A stretch of 43,554 bases of DNA from Kiritimatiellia bacterium. Lineage in GTDB: Bacteria > Verrucomicrobiota > Kiritimatiellia > RFP12 > UBA1067. The stretch covers positions 1-43,554 of the forward strand of contig JAFPUH010000007.1 of the NCBI GenBank assembly GCA_017395505.1, in the 5' to 3' direction. The stretch's first letter is position 1, and every line of letters starts with the position of its first letter. A program made the translations under genes and the position numbers. Shown in pieces: positions 26,675 through 34,619 of the stretch. The notes below the pieces were generated by a model. That model was given only the letters and a program-made list of their open reading frames with translations, did not search any database and was not told the origin of the DNA.

Positions 26675-26694
26675 TGGTGAATCTGAAAAATTTT

Positions 26695-26703
26695 TGGTAT
26701 AAT
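26695..26703 (+). promoter_or_regulatory. Extended -10 promoter of the ftsB-lgt-holA operon, leaderless
   Basis: TGG-TATAAT (26695-26703). The ATG at 26711 lies 8 bases after the -10, so the transcript should start at or beside the start codon. No Shine-Dalgarno sequence. Confidence 0.68.
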
Positions 26704-26710
26704 TCACTCC

Positions 26711-27004
26711 ATGACAGATTCCTGGAAAGACAAGTTCGTAAAGTACTTCGCTCTGACGCTCGTTGCTGCCGTGTTTGTGGGCGGGTTGCTGGTTGCGTGG
26801 CCTACCTACAGGCGAGGGCAGGCGCTGAGGCGGAATGACGCCGAACTGAGCCGTCGTATCGAACTGAAGCGCGCCGAGATCGCGAAGCTGCTCGACAACC
26901 AGCGTCGCTTCAAGACCGATCCCGATTTCGTAGAGCACATCGCCAGGCAGAACCATCGCGTGTTCCCGGGCGAGCTGGTGTTCATGTTCAACGAGGGCAA
27001 GTGA
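26711..27004 (+). CDS. FtsB/DivIC-like septum formation protein
   Basis: A 97-residue bitopic protein: a short cytoplasmic tail, one membrane helix (about 13-31), a coiled-coil helix (about 38-67, with NDAELSRRIELKRAEIAKLL) and the family-typical end, TDPDFVEHIARQ followed by FPGELVFMF. FtsB/DivIC forms a complex with FtsL and FtsQ/DivIB that controls septal peptidoglycan synthesis; the FtsL-like and FtsI proteins of this window (8165, 8584) are expected partners. The ATG at 26711 is set by the promoter. Its stop overlaps the next start (TGATG). Confidence 0.85.
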   Translation: MTDSWKDKFVKYFALTLVAAVFVGGLLVAWPTYRRGQALRRNDAELSRRIELKRAEIAKLLDNQRRFKTDPDFVEHIARQNHRVFPGELVFMFNEGK

Positions 27005-27705
27005 TGGCTCAGTTCTTGAGAGTGCTCGTCGGTTTGGCTCTTCTCCCTGCGTGCTGGGCGTTCGCTCGTTCGCTCGTTCATGGTGTGATGGTGGCTGCGG
27101 GTGGCGCTGCGTTCTCGGTCGAGGCGATATCGCTTCTGGCCGGTATGGCCGCTTTCGCCCTCTGCTGGGCGACGATAAGCCATCCGGTACGGATGTATGT
27201 GCTGGGTCATGAACTTACGCATGCGCTTTGGGGGCTTCTTTTTGGAGCCAGGCCATCAGATGTGCGCGTCAGCGAGTCCGGCGGCAGCGTCAAGCTGACG
27301 AAGTCGAACATGCTCATCACCCTAGCGCCGTACTTCTTTCCTTTCTATACGTTCGTGGTTATCATTGCCGCGCTGGTGACTTTCGCCTTTCTGCGTCCGT
27401 TGCCGTTTCTGCCGCTATGGATGTTCTTGATAGGCTTCACATGGGCCTTCCACCTGCTCTTCACGCTAGAGACGCTTACGCAGCGCCAGCCCGACGTCAA
27501 GCTGTACGGCAGAATCTTCTCATGGGCGTTCATCTTTCTTGTTAATGTCGCCCTTGTGCTGATCTGGCTTGCGGCGACGACTCCACTTACATTCGCTCAG
27601 CTTGGCGGCATACTAGTTGAGCGCGTCTTTTCCGCATATATTGCGGTCGGGCTTTTCGCATGGCGCGGCTGCCTTTGGCTCTGGAAGCTCTGCACTGGAC
27701 GGTGA
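27004..27705 (+). CDS. Membrane protein with HExxH motif (M50B-like)
   Basis: A 233-residue integral membrane protein with about six hydrophobic segments. The motif GHELTHALWGLLFGA contains His69-Glu70-Leu-Thr-His73, a zinc-protease HExxH placed at the edge of a membrane helix, as in M50 site-2-type proteases. A short soluble stretch SESGGSVKLTKSN after it resembles the GG-containing strand of M50B-like proteins. No clear NPDG or other third-ligand motif is seen, so proteolytic activity is uncertain. An in-frame GTG at 27001 is an alternative start. It lies between an FtsB-like gene and lgt with almost no spacing, so a function in the cell envelope is likely; the substrate is unknown. Confidence 0.6.
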   Translation: MAQFLRVLVGLALLPACWAFARSLVHGVMVAAGGAAFSVEAISLLAGMAAFALCWATISHPVRMYVLGHELTHALWGLLFGARPSDVRVSESGGSVKLTKSNMLITLAPYFFPFYTFVVIIAALVTFAFLRPLPFLPLWMFLIGFTWAFHLLFTLETLTQRQPDVKLYGRIFSWAFIFLVNVALVLIWLAATTPLTFAQLGGILVERVFSAYIAVGLFAWRGCLWLWKLCTGR

Positions 27706-27708
27706 CCG

Positions 27709-28491
27709 ATGTTCCCCGATCTCCTTGACCTGGGCTTTCTCCACCTGCGCACGTACGGCGCATGCATGGCCGTAGGCTTTCTGCTTTGCTGGACGCTCAT
27801 CGAGCGCCTCTCCGGACGCAAGGACCTCTCGAACTTCATCTTTTCTCTCATGGTCTCCGGCATCGTCGGCAGCCGCGCCGCATATGTGATCGAGCATTGG
27901 CGGAGCGAGTTCGCCGCGCGGCCGATGGATGTGATACGCGTGGATCAGGGCGGGCTCATGTTCTATGGCGGCCTCATTCTTGCGATAGTCGTATTCTTTG
28001 TCTGGTGTGCCGTAAAGCGCGAACGGCCGCTTGCCTTCGCCGACCTGTTTTGTACGGTCATTCCTCTCGGTCACGCATGCGGCAGGCTTGGCTGCTTCTT
28101 CTACGGGTGTTGCTACGGACGACTCTCCAGCTCGCCGTTCGCGGTCGCCTTTCCCCGTCATTCTCCCGCGTGGTACCAGCAGTTGCAGGATGGCCTGATT
28201 GACAGCTCCGCCTCTGTCTCGCTGCCAGTGCTGCCGACTCAGCTCTTCGAGGCGGCGGCGCTGCTTGTGCTCTTTGCGGTACTGTACGTCGTCTACCGTC
28301 GCTTTCGCCGCTACACCGCCGCCCTCTATCTGATTGGCTACGGCGTGATCCGTTTCGGTCTAGAGTATCTGCGCGGCGACCCGAGGGCTGCCGTCGGGCC
28401 ATTCAGCATAAGCCAAACCATCTCCATCTTGATGATCGCGCTCGGCGCGGCCTTCTTCGCATATGGCAAATCTTCACGTCATAACGGGTGA
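27709..28491 (+). CDS. lgt: Phosphatidylglycerol--prolipoprotein diacylglyceryl transferase
   Basis: A 260-residue polytopic membrane enzyme that transfers diacylglycerol from phosphatidylglycerol to the lipobox Cys, the first step of lipoprotein maturation. The signature region reads HACGRLGCFFYGCCYGR (122-138, Arg126 as the essential Arg), in place of the enterobacterial HGLGRIGNFING form. The GGLMFYGG segment (81-88) has Tyr86 where E. coli has His103. Both changes are known in other Lgt branches. It follows the HExxH gene at 3 bases, and its end overlaps the start of holA by 29 bases. Lnt is encoded at 5050; at least six lipobox-bearing or secreted proteins in the window would be clients. 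Confidence 0.93.
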   Translation: MFPDLLDLGFLHLRTYGACMAVGFLLCWTLIERLSGRKDLSNFIFSLMVSGIVGSRAAYVIEHWRSEFAARPMDVIRVDQGGLMFYGGLILAIVVFFVWCAVKRERPLAFADLFCTVIPLGHACGRLGCFFYGCCYGRLSSSPFAVAFPRHSPAWYQQLQDGLIDSSASVSLPVLPTQLFEAAALLVLFAVLYVVYRRFRRYTAALYLIGYGVIRFGLEYLRGDPRAAVGPFSISQTISILMIALGAAFFAYGKSSRHNG

Positions 28492-29470
28492 GGACGACTA
28501 TCTCGTCTCAGAGGCCGCCAAACGCATAATCGGCGATGGCGTGGGGCTGGAGGTCATCGACTCCGTCAATTCAACCAACGCAGAGCTTCAGCTTGCCGAC
28601 CTTCGCGAGGCCGATGCGTCTTTCCTGACTCCGCCGTTCCTCGAGCCCCGTAAGGTGACTTGGTGGAAGAATGTGCGATTCCTGCCTCAAGGCGGGAAGG
28701 GTGGTCCTTCGGAGGGCGTCAAGACGGCGCTTGAGAAGTTCGCCCAGAAGCTTGCGGCGAATCCTCTGCCCGAAAACCAGCACTTCATAATATCCGGCCC
28801 AAAGCTGCTTATGACATCCATCTTCGCCAAGACGATGAAGACTTGCGCCGAGATGGTGTCGTTCGCAGCCGGCAAGCCGTGGGAGGCCGCGAAGAACGCA
28901 GCCGTACGCGTGATAGACCTTGCCGCAGAGATGAACCTCAAGTTCGAGCCGGGCGCGGCCGAGACCTTCGTCTCTCGCGTCGGCACCGATTCCCGGTCCC
29001 TCATGCGCGAGCTTGAGAAGATGCGCGACTACCTCGGCAAGACTCGCCATACGGTTACTGCTTCCGACATAGCCGAGATAACTTCGCAGGGTGTCGGCGT
29101 CGAACTTGAGATATGGTCCGTCACCGATGCGATCGGCGCCAGACGGACGGATGCCGCGCTCGAGGCGCTTTCCCGCTTCGAGGGCGAGAGCGGCTTCGCC
29201 GTGATGATGACCAACGCCATAGAGAGGTTCTTCCGACAGCTCGTCGAATTGAAGGATGCCCAAGAGAAGGGTCTTTTCGAGCAGGCTACGGAGGGTATGG
29301 CGCCTTTCGCCGTCAAGAAGACGGCCGGATTCCTGCGCAACTGGAGCCTTCGCGAGCTTCGTGTAGCCCGAAGCAGGTTTGTCATGCTGCGCGAGAAGAC
29401 GGTATCTTCGTCGGGCTCAGCAGACGTGCTCGTTCTGACCGAGCTTCTTCGTGTGCTGCGGCGACCTTGA
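28463..29470 (+). CDS. holA: DNA polymerase III delta subunit
   Basis: A 335-residue protein of the HolA family: an opening LHVITGEDDYLVSEAAKRII typical of the delta N-domain, a central segment ending in the helix bundle with SLMRELEKMRDYLG (about 174-187), and a C-terminal collar-like domain with FRQLVELKDA (about 254-263). Delta opens the sliding clamp within the clamp loader. The gene starts inside the end of lgt, and the next promoter lies just after its stop, so it closes the ftsB operon. The identification rests on overall pattern and size, since HolA sequences vary widely. Confidence 0.82.
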   Translation: MANLHVITGEDDYLVSEAAKRIIGDGVGLEVIDSVNSTNAELQLADLREADASFLTPPFLEPRKVTWWKNVRFLPQGGKGGPSEGVKTALEKFAQKLAANPLPENQHFIISGPKLLMTSIFAKTMKTCAEMVSFAAGKPWEAAKNAAVRVIDLAAEMNLKFEPGAAETFVSRVGTDSRSLMRELEKMRDYLGKTRHTVTASDIAEITSQGVGVELEIWSVTDAIGARRTDAALEALSRFEGESGFAVMMTNAIERFFRQLVELKDAQEKGLFEQATEGMAPFAVKKTAGFLRNWSLRELRVARSRFVMLREKTVSSSGSADVLVLTELLRVLRRP

Positions 29471-29496
29471 CGGGAGCATCCAATTTCGGATATACT
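29467..29496 (+). promoter_or_regulatory. Sigma70 promoter of the hrb-aroCB region
   Basis: TTGACG (29467-29472, overlapping the holA stop), an 18-base spacer and TATACT (29491-29496). The leader of about 27 bases carries AAGGAG (29515-29520) before the ATG at 29530. This promoter has a normal leader, unlike several others in the window. Confidence 0.7.
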
Positions 29497-29529
29497 AACT
29501 TCAACCATACAACCAAGGAGCTCTAGATC

Positions 29530-30159
29530 ATGGCACAACTCGACGCAAAGTCTCTCTTCAAAATCAGCTACGGCCTCTATGTCATCACGACAAACGACGG
29601 CGAGCGCGACAACGGCATGATATGCAACACCGTCGTTCAGGTGACTGCGGAGCCGCCCAAGGTCGCCGTGACCATCAACAAGGTGAACTACACGCATGAC
29701 GTCATCAAGAAGACCGGCAAGATGAACGTCTGCACGCTTTCGAAGGTCGCCCCGTTCGCCGTTTTCGAGGATTTCGGATTCAGGAGCGGACGCGACGGAG
29801 AGAAGTTCACCAGCACCGGTCTTGTGCGCTCCGAGAACGGCCTGCCCGTGCTTTCGCGCTACTGCAACAGCTTCTTCTCGCTCTCTGTCGAGAGCTACGT
29901 CGATCTCGGAACCCACGGTATGTTCATCTGCAGCGTCACCGAGGCGCAGACCATGGCGGACGAGCCGACGATGACATACGACTATTACATGTCCGACGTC
30001 AAGCCGAAGCCTCAGCCCGCCGCCGCCTCGTCCAGCGGCGCCAAGCGTTGGATATGCCCGATCTGCGGATACGTCTACGAGGGCGAGGGCCAGCCTCCGG
30101 CCGACTATTTGTGTCCGCTCTGCAAGCATCCCGGCTCGGAGTTCGAGGAGGAGGCTTGA
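29530..30159 (+). CDS. Flavin reductase-rubredoxin fusion (high-molecular-weight rubredoxin type)
   Basis: A 209-residue protein. Residues about 1-155 form a split-barrel FMN-binding flavin reductase domain, with the family pattern GMICNTVVQVTAEPPKVAV around residue 36. Residues 172-209 form a rubredoxin with the four iron ligands Cys176, Cys179, Cys195 and Cys198 (CPICGY and CPLC). A short Ala/Ser/Pro linker joins them. Proteins of this layout pass electrons from NAD(P)H to flavodiiron proteins and help anaerobes remove oxygen or nitric oxide; no flavodiiron gene is seen here. The next gene, aroCB, begins 8 bases after the stop. FMN-reducing chorismate synthase needs reduced FMN, so a supply role is conceivable but unproven. 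Confidence 0.88.
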   Translation: MAQLDAKSLFKISYGLYVITTNDGERDNGMICNTVVQVTAEPPKVAVTINKVNYTHDVIKKTGKMNVCTLSKVAPFAVFEDFGFRSGRDGEKFTSTGLVRSENGLPVLSRYCNSFFSLSVESYVDLGTHGMFICSVTEAQTMADEPTMTYDYYMSDVKPKPQPAAASSSGAKRWICPICGYVYEGEGQPPADYLCPLCKHPGSEFEEEA

Positions 30160-30167
30160 TTTTTTAG

Positions 30168-32039
30168 GTGAAGATCGGCCGCCATCTTAAGCTCGACGTC
30201 TACGGCGAATCCCATGCGCCGCAGATCGGTATGCGTCTGGAGGGGTTTCCTTCAGGCGTTGCCGTAGATTTCGCTGCGCTTCAGACATTCATGGATCGCC
30301 GCGCCCCTGGTCGCGATGCTCTCTCCACTGCCCGCAAGGAGCCAGATGTGCCGGAGTTCAAAAGCGGCATTTCGGACAGCGTTACGACAGGCGCTCCCAT
30401 CGAGGCGATAATCCGCAACACCGATACGAGAAGCGGCGACTACGAGAAGACCGTGCCCCGCCCCGGCCATGCGGACTATCCGAGCTGGGTGAAGACGGGT
30501 CGAATACCCGCCGGCGGAGGGGCGAACTCCGGCCGCATGACGGCCGCGATGTGCATAGCCGGAGGGCTCTGCCTTCAGGCTCTTTCGCGTCGTGGAATCA
30601 CGGTCTCTGCCCGCGTCGAGAAGGTCGGCGATATTGTTGCGGCCAAGACCGGCGGCGATTCCGTTGGCGGCATCTTGCATACAACTGTCGAAGGACTGCC
30701 CGTCGGATTGGGCGGGCCAATGTTCGACGGTCTCGACGGTGCCATAGCTCAGGCGATCTTCGGTATACCGGGCGTAAAAGGCATCGAGTTCGGCAACGGC
30801 TTTGCCTGCGCCGATCTTCGCGGCAGCGAGAACAACGACTCCTTTGCTGTTGAAGATGGTCGCGTAGTTACGCGAACTAACAGGCATGGTGGCATCCTCG
30901 GCGGAATGACAAGCGGAATGCCTCTTGAGTTCCGCATTGCCATGAAGCCCACGCCGTCCATCTACAAGCCGCAGGATAGTGTCGACCTGGCGACGATGAC
31001 GCCGGTTACGCTTCAGATCCGCGGAAGGCATGATCCGTGCATAGCCCTTCGCGCAGTGCCTGTCGTTGAGGCGTTGACCGCCTTTTGCGTACTGGATGCC
31101 ATGCTCGCCGAAGATAGCGGCATCGAGTTCCGTTCCATAGGCGACGGTGAAGATCTAAAGAATGTCGTGATCGACGCAAATGTCGCGCGGCTTTACCCCA
31201 AGCTTGCGGAGAAGGCGATTTGCGTAGTGCCTTCAGGCGAGGAGCACAAGACCATAGAGACTGTCGTGCAGCTATGGAAGGTTTTTGCAAATGCCGGACT
31301 CGGGCGCAAGGATTGCGTCGTTGCGATAGGCGGGGGTGTGACAGGCGACCTTACAGGCTTCGCCGCAGCAACCTTCATGCGCGGAATCGACTGGATCAAT
31401 GTGCCGACTACCTTGCTTTCGATGGTTGACGCCTCATATGGCGGCAAGACGGCCTGTGATCTCAAGGAGGGCAAGAATCTCGCCGGAGCGTTCCATCAGC
31501 CGCGTAAGGTCGTGATAGATGTGGAGTTCCTCAAGACACTGCCTCTTCGCGAACTTCGCAGCGGACGCGCCGAGATGATAAAGCATGAGGTGATCGGCGG
31601 CAAGGTTTCGCAGGCTCGGCCTGACGGCATTCCCTCTGCGGACGAGATAAGCGCGAACGTGGCTGTAAAGGTTGCGGTCGTGAAGAGCGATCCGCTTGAA
31701 AAGACCGGCGAGCGCATAAAGCTCAACTGCGGTCATACCGTGGCCCACGCGGTCGAGACAGCCACTGGCTACGCCGTTTCGCATGGTGAGGCGGTGGCCA
31801 TAGGGTGCGTCGAGGAGGCTCGCCTGGCCGAACGGCTTGGCCTGGCAAAGCCAGGATGGGCTGACGAACTCAAGGCGCGTTTCGCTGCTGCGGGGCTTCC
31901 GGTCGAGCTGCCGGACGGCATGACTTTCGATAGCCTCAAGCCGCTCATGAAGGGCGACAAGAAGCGTGAGGGTTCGGCCGTGGTGTTTGCTTTGCCATGT
32001 GGTTGGGGTGATGTGAGGGTGCGATCGATATCTATATGA
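30168..32039 (+). CDS. Chorismate synthase-3-dehydroquinate synthase fusion (AroC-AroB)
   Basis: A 623-residue two-enzyme protein from a GTG start; this start places GESH (13-16) at the usual distance from the N-terminus. Residues 1-about 313 are chorismate synthase: RPGHAD (98-103), GGGANSGRMTA (116-126, the SGR variant), NRHGGILGGMTSG (238-250) and RGRHDPCIALRAVPVVEAL (286-303 region). Residues about 330-623 are 3-dehydroquinate synthase: PSGEEHK (355-361), GGGVTGDLTGFAAA (388-401), PTTLLSMVDASYGGKT (413-428), and the zinc ligands Glu469, His523 and His539. The AroB half lacks about 30 N-terminal residues and has a shortened region after the first zinc ligand. AroB makes dehydroquinate (step 2) and AroC makes chorismate (step 7), so the fusion joins non-consecutive steps of the shikimate pathway. 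Confidence 0.92.
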   Translation: MKIGRHLKLDVYGESHAPQIGMRLEGFPSGVAVDFAALQTFMDRRAPGRDALSTARKEPDVPEFKSGISDSVTTGAPIEAIIRNTDTRSGDYEKTVPRPGHADYPSWVKTGRIPAGGGANSGRMTAAMCIAGGLCLQALSRRGITVSARVEKVGDIVAAKTGGDSVGGILHTTVEGLPVGLGGPMFDGLDGAIAQAIFGIPGVKGIEFGNGFACADLRGSENNDSFAVEDGRVVTRTNRHGGILGGMTSGMPLEFRIAMKPTPSIYKPQDSVDLATMTPVTLQIRGRHDPCIALRAVPVVEALTAFCVLDAMLAEDSGIEFRSIGDGEDLKNVVIDANVARLYPKLAEKAICVVPSGEEHKTIETVVQLWKVFANAGLGRKDCVVAIGGGVTGDLTGFAAATFMRGIDWINVPTTLLSMVDASYGGKTACDLKEGKNLAGAFHQPRKVVIDVEFLKTLPLRELRSGRAEMIKHEVIGGKVSQARPDGIPSADEISANVAVKVAVVKSDPLEKTGERIKLNCGHTVAHAVETATGYAVSHGEAVAIGCVEEARLAERLGLAKPGWADELKARFAAAGLPVELPDGMTFDSLKPLMKGDKKREGSAVVFALPCGWGDVRVRSISI

Positions 32040-32046
32040 GTTTGTT

Positions 32047-32970
32047 ATGAATTGGACTCCTTTGATTGTGGCGGCAGCAGCAGTTGTGGCCTTTTTCTTT
32101 CCTGCGACATTCGGTTGGGTCAGGGGCTATTCGCAGACAACGATTCTCGGCATCATAATGCTTACGATGGGCATGACGCTCAAGAATGAGGATTTTCGCG
32201 TTCTGGTTTCGCGTCCGCTTGACATGGCGGTGGGGTCACTGGCGCAGTTCGTGCTTATGCCGCTCATCGCATGGTCGCTTGTAAAGGTTCTTGGCCTGCC
32301 GAGGGCCGTTGGTGTCGGCCTCATACTCGTCGGCTCGTGCCCTGGCGGCGTATCTTCGAACATAATGAGCTTCCTCTGCAAAGGCGACGTGGCCTTTTCG
32401 GTTGGCCTTACGACCGTCTCCACGCTGCTTGCGCCGCTCACAACTCCGTTTCTGATGCTTGTGCTGGCGGGCGAGAGCGTGGACATAGACGCCATCGGGA
32501 TGTTCAAGTCCATATTGATAGTGACGCTTATGCCGGTCGCAGGCGGCTTTCTGCTGAACTCCGCGTTTGGCGGACGTGAAGTCTGGCGAAAGATCGTGAA
32601 GGTGATGCCTGGCTTTGCGGTGGCTGGCCTTGCCTGCATCGTCGGTGGAGTCGTCTCCGCGCATGGCGCAAAGTTCGCTCAATCCGGGCTTCTCATATTC
32701 GTGGCTGTTTTCCTGCACAATGCGCTTGGATATGTGTTCGGCTACGTCGCCGGTGTCGCCGCCCGTTTCAACAAGGCGAAGCGCCGCACCGTATCCATCG
32801 AGGTCGGCATGCAGAATGCGGGACTTGCTACGGTTTTGGCGGCGCGCCACTTTCCGCTGATGCCTGAAGCCGCAATCGCCTCCGCCGTCTCTTGCGTGTG
32901 GCATTCGGTTTCTGGCGCGCTTCTCGCCGGCCTCTTCAACGCCGCCGATGGTGCTCTGAAGCGCAAATAG
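32047..32970 (+). CDS. BASS-family (bile acid:Na+ symporter) transporter 1
   Basis: A 307-residue protein with nine to ten hydrophobic helices. The family-typical CPGGVSSNIMSFLCKGD (about 99-115) is followed by a crossover helix with LTTVSTLLAPLTTP. A second signature, EVGMQNAGLATVLAARHF, lies near residue 258. BASS proteins move bile acids or, in bacteria without them, small organic acids such as pantoate or 2-keto acids with Na+. It starts 7 bases after aroCB and is followed at 12 bases by a paralogue, so it belongs to that operon. A shikimate-pathway or keto-acid substrate is suggested only by position. Confidence 0.85.
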   Translation: MNWTPLIVAAAAVVAFFFPATFGWVRGYSQTTILGIIMLTMGMTLKNEDFRVLVSRPLDMAVGSLAQFVLMPLIAWSLVKVLGLPRAVGVGLILVGSCPGGVSSNIMSFLCKGDVAFSVGLTTVSTLLAPLTTPFLMLVLAGESVDIDAIGMFKSILIVTLMPVAGGFLLNSAFGGREVWRKIVKVMPGFAVAGLACIVGGVVSAHGAKFAQSGLLIFVAVFLHNALGYVFGYVAGVAARFNKAKRRTVSIEVGMQNAGLATVLAARHFPLMPEAAIASAVSCVWHSVSGALLAGLFNAADGALKRK

Positions 32971-32982
32971 TCCGAGAGCAAT

Positions 32983-33834
32983 ATGACAGGCACGGTTTTA
33001 TCGATACTTTTGGGTGTGGTGATGTTTGGAATGGGCCTCGCCACAAGGCTCGAGGACTTCAAGGTCGTGTTCAGCCGTCCAAAGGACATCGCAATCGGCT
33101 GCGTGGCGCAGTTCACGATAATGCCGGCGCTGGCTTGGGTGCTTGCACGCATTTTCGGGCTGGACGAGGCGCTTACTGTCGGTGTGATTCTCGTCGGATG
33201 CTGCCCGGGCGGAACGGCGTCGAATGTGATGACGTATCTCGCGAAGGGCGATCTTGCGCTTTCCGTCGGAATGACGGGAGTGTCGACGCTTTTGGCGCCT
33301 TTCCTGACTCCGGCGCTTACGCTCCTTCTCGCGGGCAAGACGGTAGACGTTGACGCGCTGGGGATGTTCATCGGCATACTTTGGGTCGTTATACTGCCGA
33401 TATGCCTTGGTCTTGTGGCCAAGCGCTTCTTCCCGAAAACGACAGAGCGTGCCGTGCGATTCATGCCCACCGTGTCTTCCGTGGTGATTGCGGTTATCAT
33501 TGTGCTTGTTGTTTCCGCTAACGCCAGTCGGCTCGCCTCCGGAGGAATCGCCGTGCTTCTCGTCGTGATGCTGCACAATGCCTGCGGATTGGCTCTCGGC
33601 TATCTGATCGCCGCCGCTTTGCGGCTTGCGGAGCCGAAGCGCCGTGCGCTCTGCATCGAGGTTGGCATGCAGAACTCTGGCCTCGCCGCGAGTCTCGCCG
33701 CCGTACATTTCGCGGCATATCCCTTGGCTGCCGTGCCGGGCGCCATATTCAGCGTCTGGCATAATCTGAGCGGAGCCATCGTCGCCCGTATCTTCTCAAA
33801 ATCCAACCCCTTGAACGATGAACTGCATTTGTAG
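32983..33834 (+). CDS. BASS-family transporter 2 (tandem paralogue)
   Basis: A 283-residue polytopic membrane protein with the same motifs as its neighbour: CPGGTASNVMTYLAKGD and TGVSTLLAPFLTP around residues 80-112, and EVGMQNSGLAASLAAVHF around 226-243. The first gene is longer at the N-terminus by one helix. The two genes diverged well before now (the matching motifs are surrounded by much variation), so this is an old tandem duplication. The last 17 bases overlap the start of the Ogt-like gene in another frame, implying translational coupling. The substrate is unknown. Confidence 0.84.
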   Translation: MTGTVLSILLGVVMFGMGLATRLEDFKVVFSRPKDIAIGCVAQFTIMPALAWVLARIFGLDEALTVGVILVGCCPGGTASNVMTYLAKGDLALSVGMTGVSTLLAPFLTPALTLLLAGKTVDVDALGMFIGILWVVILPICLGLVAKRFFPKTTERAVRFMPTVSSVVIAVIIVLVVSANASRLASGGIAVLLVVMLHNACGLALGYLIAAALRLAEPKRRALCIEVGMQNSGLAASLAAVHFAAYPLAAVPGAIFSVWHNLSGAIVARIFSKSNPLNDELHL

Positions 33835-34600
33835 ATACAAGACGCCCGATGGATTCGACGATCTCGTGATGAGCGGCGACGGCGAGACGTTGACCGGACT
33901 CTGGTTCGCAGGTTCGCGGCCCTGCATGCAGTCGCAGAATGGTACCGTCGAATCATGCGAAGCGCCTGTATTTCGCGAAACTCGCCGCTGGCTTGACGAG
34001 TATTTCGCCGGACGCGACCCCGGCTTCATGCCGAACTGCCGGATAGAAGGGTTGACGGATTTCCGCAAGGATGTGATCGACAAGCTGTTGCGTATCCCAT
34101 ACGGAGCGACGGTTTCGTATGGTGATATCGCCAAGGCAATCACCAAGAAACACGGCGGCAAGTCCGTTTCCGCGCGAGCGGTCGGAGGTGCGGTGGGATG
34201 GAACCCTATTGCCATAATAGTTCCTTGCCACCGTGTTATTGGCGCGAACAATGGCCTTACCGGCTACAGCGGCGGGCTCTCCAATAAGGTTTCCTTGCTG
34301 GCGCATGAGGGGTCCGACCTGTTCGACGCCAGAATCTCCGCGCCAAAGGAAAGTTCGGACGAGTTTTTCCTTTCCTTTTGGCGCTCTCCTGACATCAAGG
34401 AGCAGAGGCGTCTTAAGCGGAAGCTTGAGAAGTGGATTGCGGCGGATGCATCATGGGGCGAGGGCACCAGCGAGATGTGGTGGCTCGGCGCTTTTCTCTC
34501 CAAATGGACGAAGGAGTGCACCTTCACCTACGAGCAGCTCCAGACGCTCACGCAATGGTATCTTGAGCGTCAAATGCCTACAAGACAAGGCATAAACTAG
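33818..34600 (+). CDS. ogt: Methylated-DNA--protein-cysteine methyltransferase with C-terminal extension
   Basis: A 260-residue protein. Residues 1-about 165 match Ogt/MGMT: the helix-turn-helix region with IPYGATVSYGDIAKAI (93-108), ARAVGGAVGWNPIAIIVPCHRV (split over 119-140), and the methyl-accepting Cys137 in PCHRVIG. It repairs O6-alkylguanine by transferring the alkyl group to that Cys once. Residues about 166-260 are an added region that normal Ogt (about 160-180 residues) lacks. It is rich in Trp and Lys, contains EQRRLKRKLEKW and WWLGAFLSKWTKECTFTYEQ (about 221-240), and I do not recognise it. The gene overlaps the second BASS gene and lies 19 bases before the ATP-grasp gene. Confidence 0.88.
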   Translation: MNCICRYKTPDGFDDLVMSGDGETLTGLWFAGSRPCMQSQNGTVESCEAPVFRETRRWLDEYFAGRDPGFMPNCRIEGLTDFRKDVIDKLLRIPYGATVSYGDIAKAITKKHGGKSVSARAVGGAVGWNPIAIIVPCHRVIGANNGLTGYSGGLSNKVSLLAHEGSDLFDARISAPKESSDEFFLSFWRSPDIKEQRRLKRKLEKWIAADASWGEGTSEMWWLGAFLSKWTKECTFTYEQLQTLTQWYLERQMPTRQGIN

Positions 34601-34619
34601 CAGAATATTGGAGAGAACA

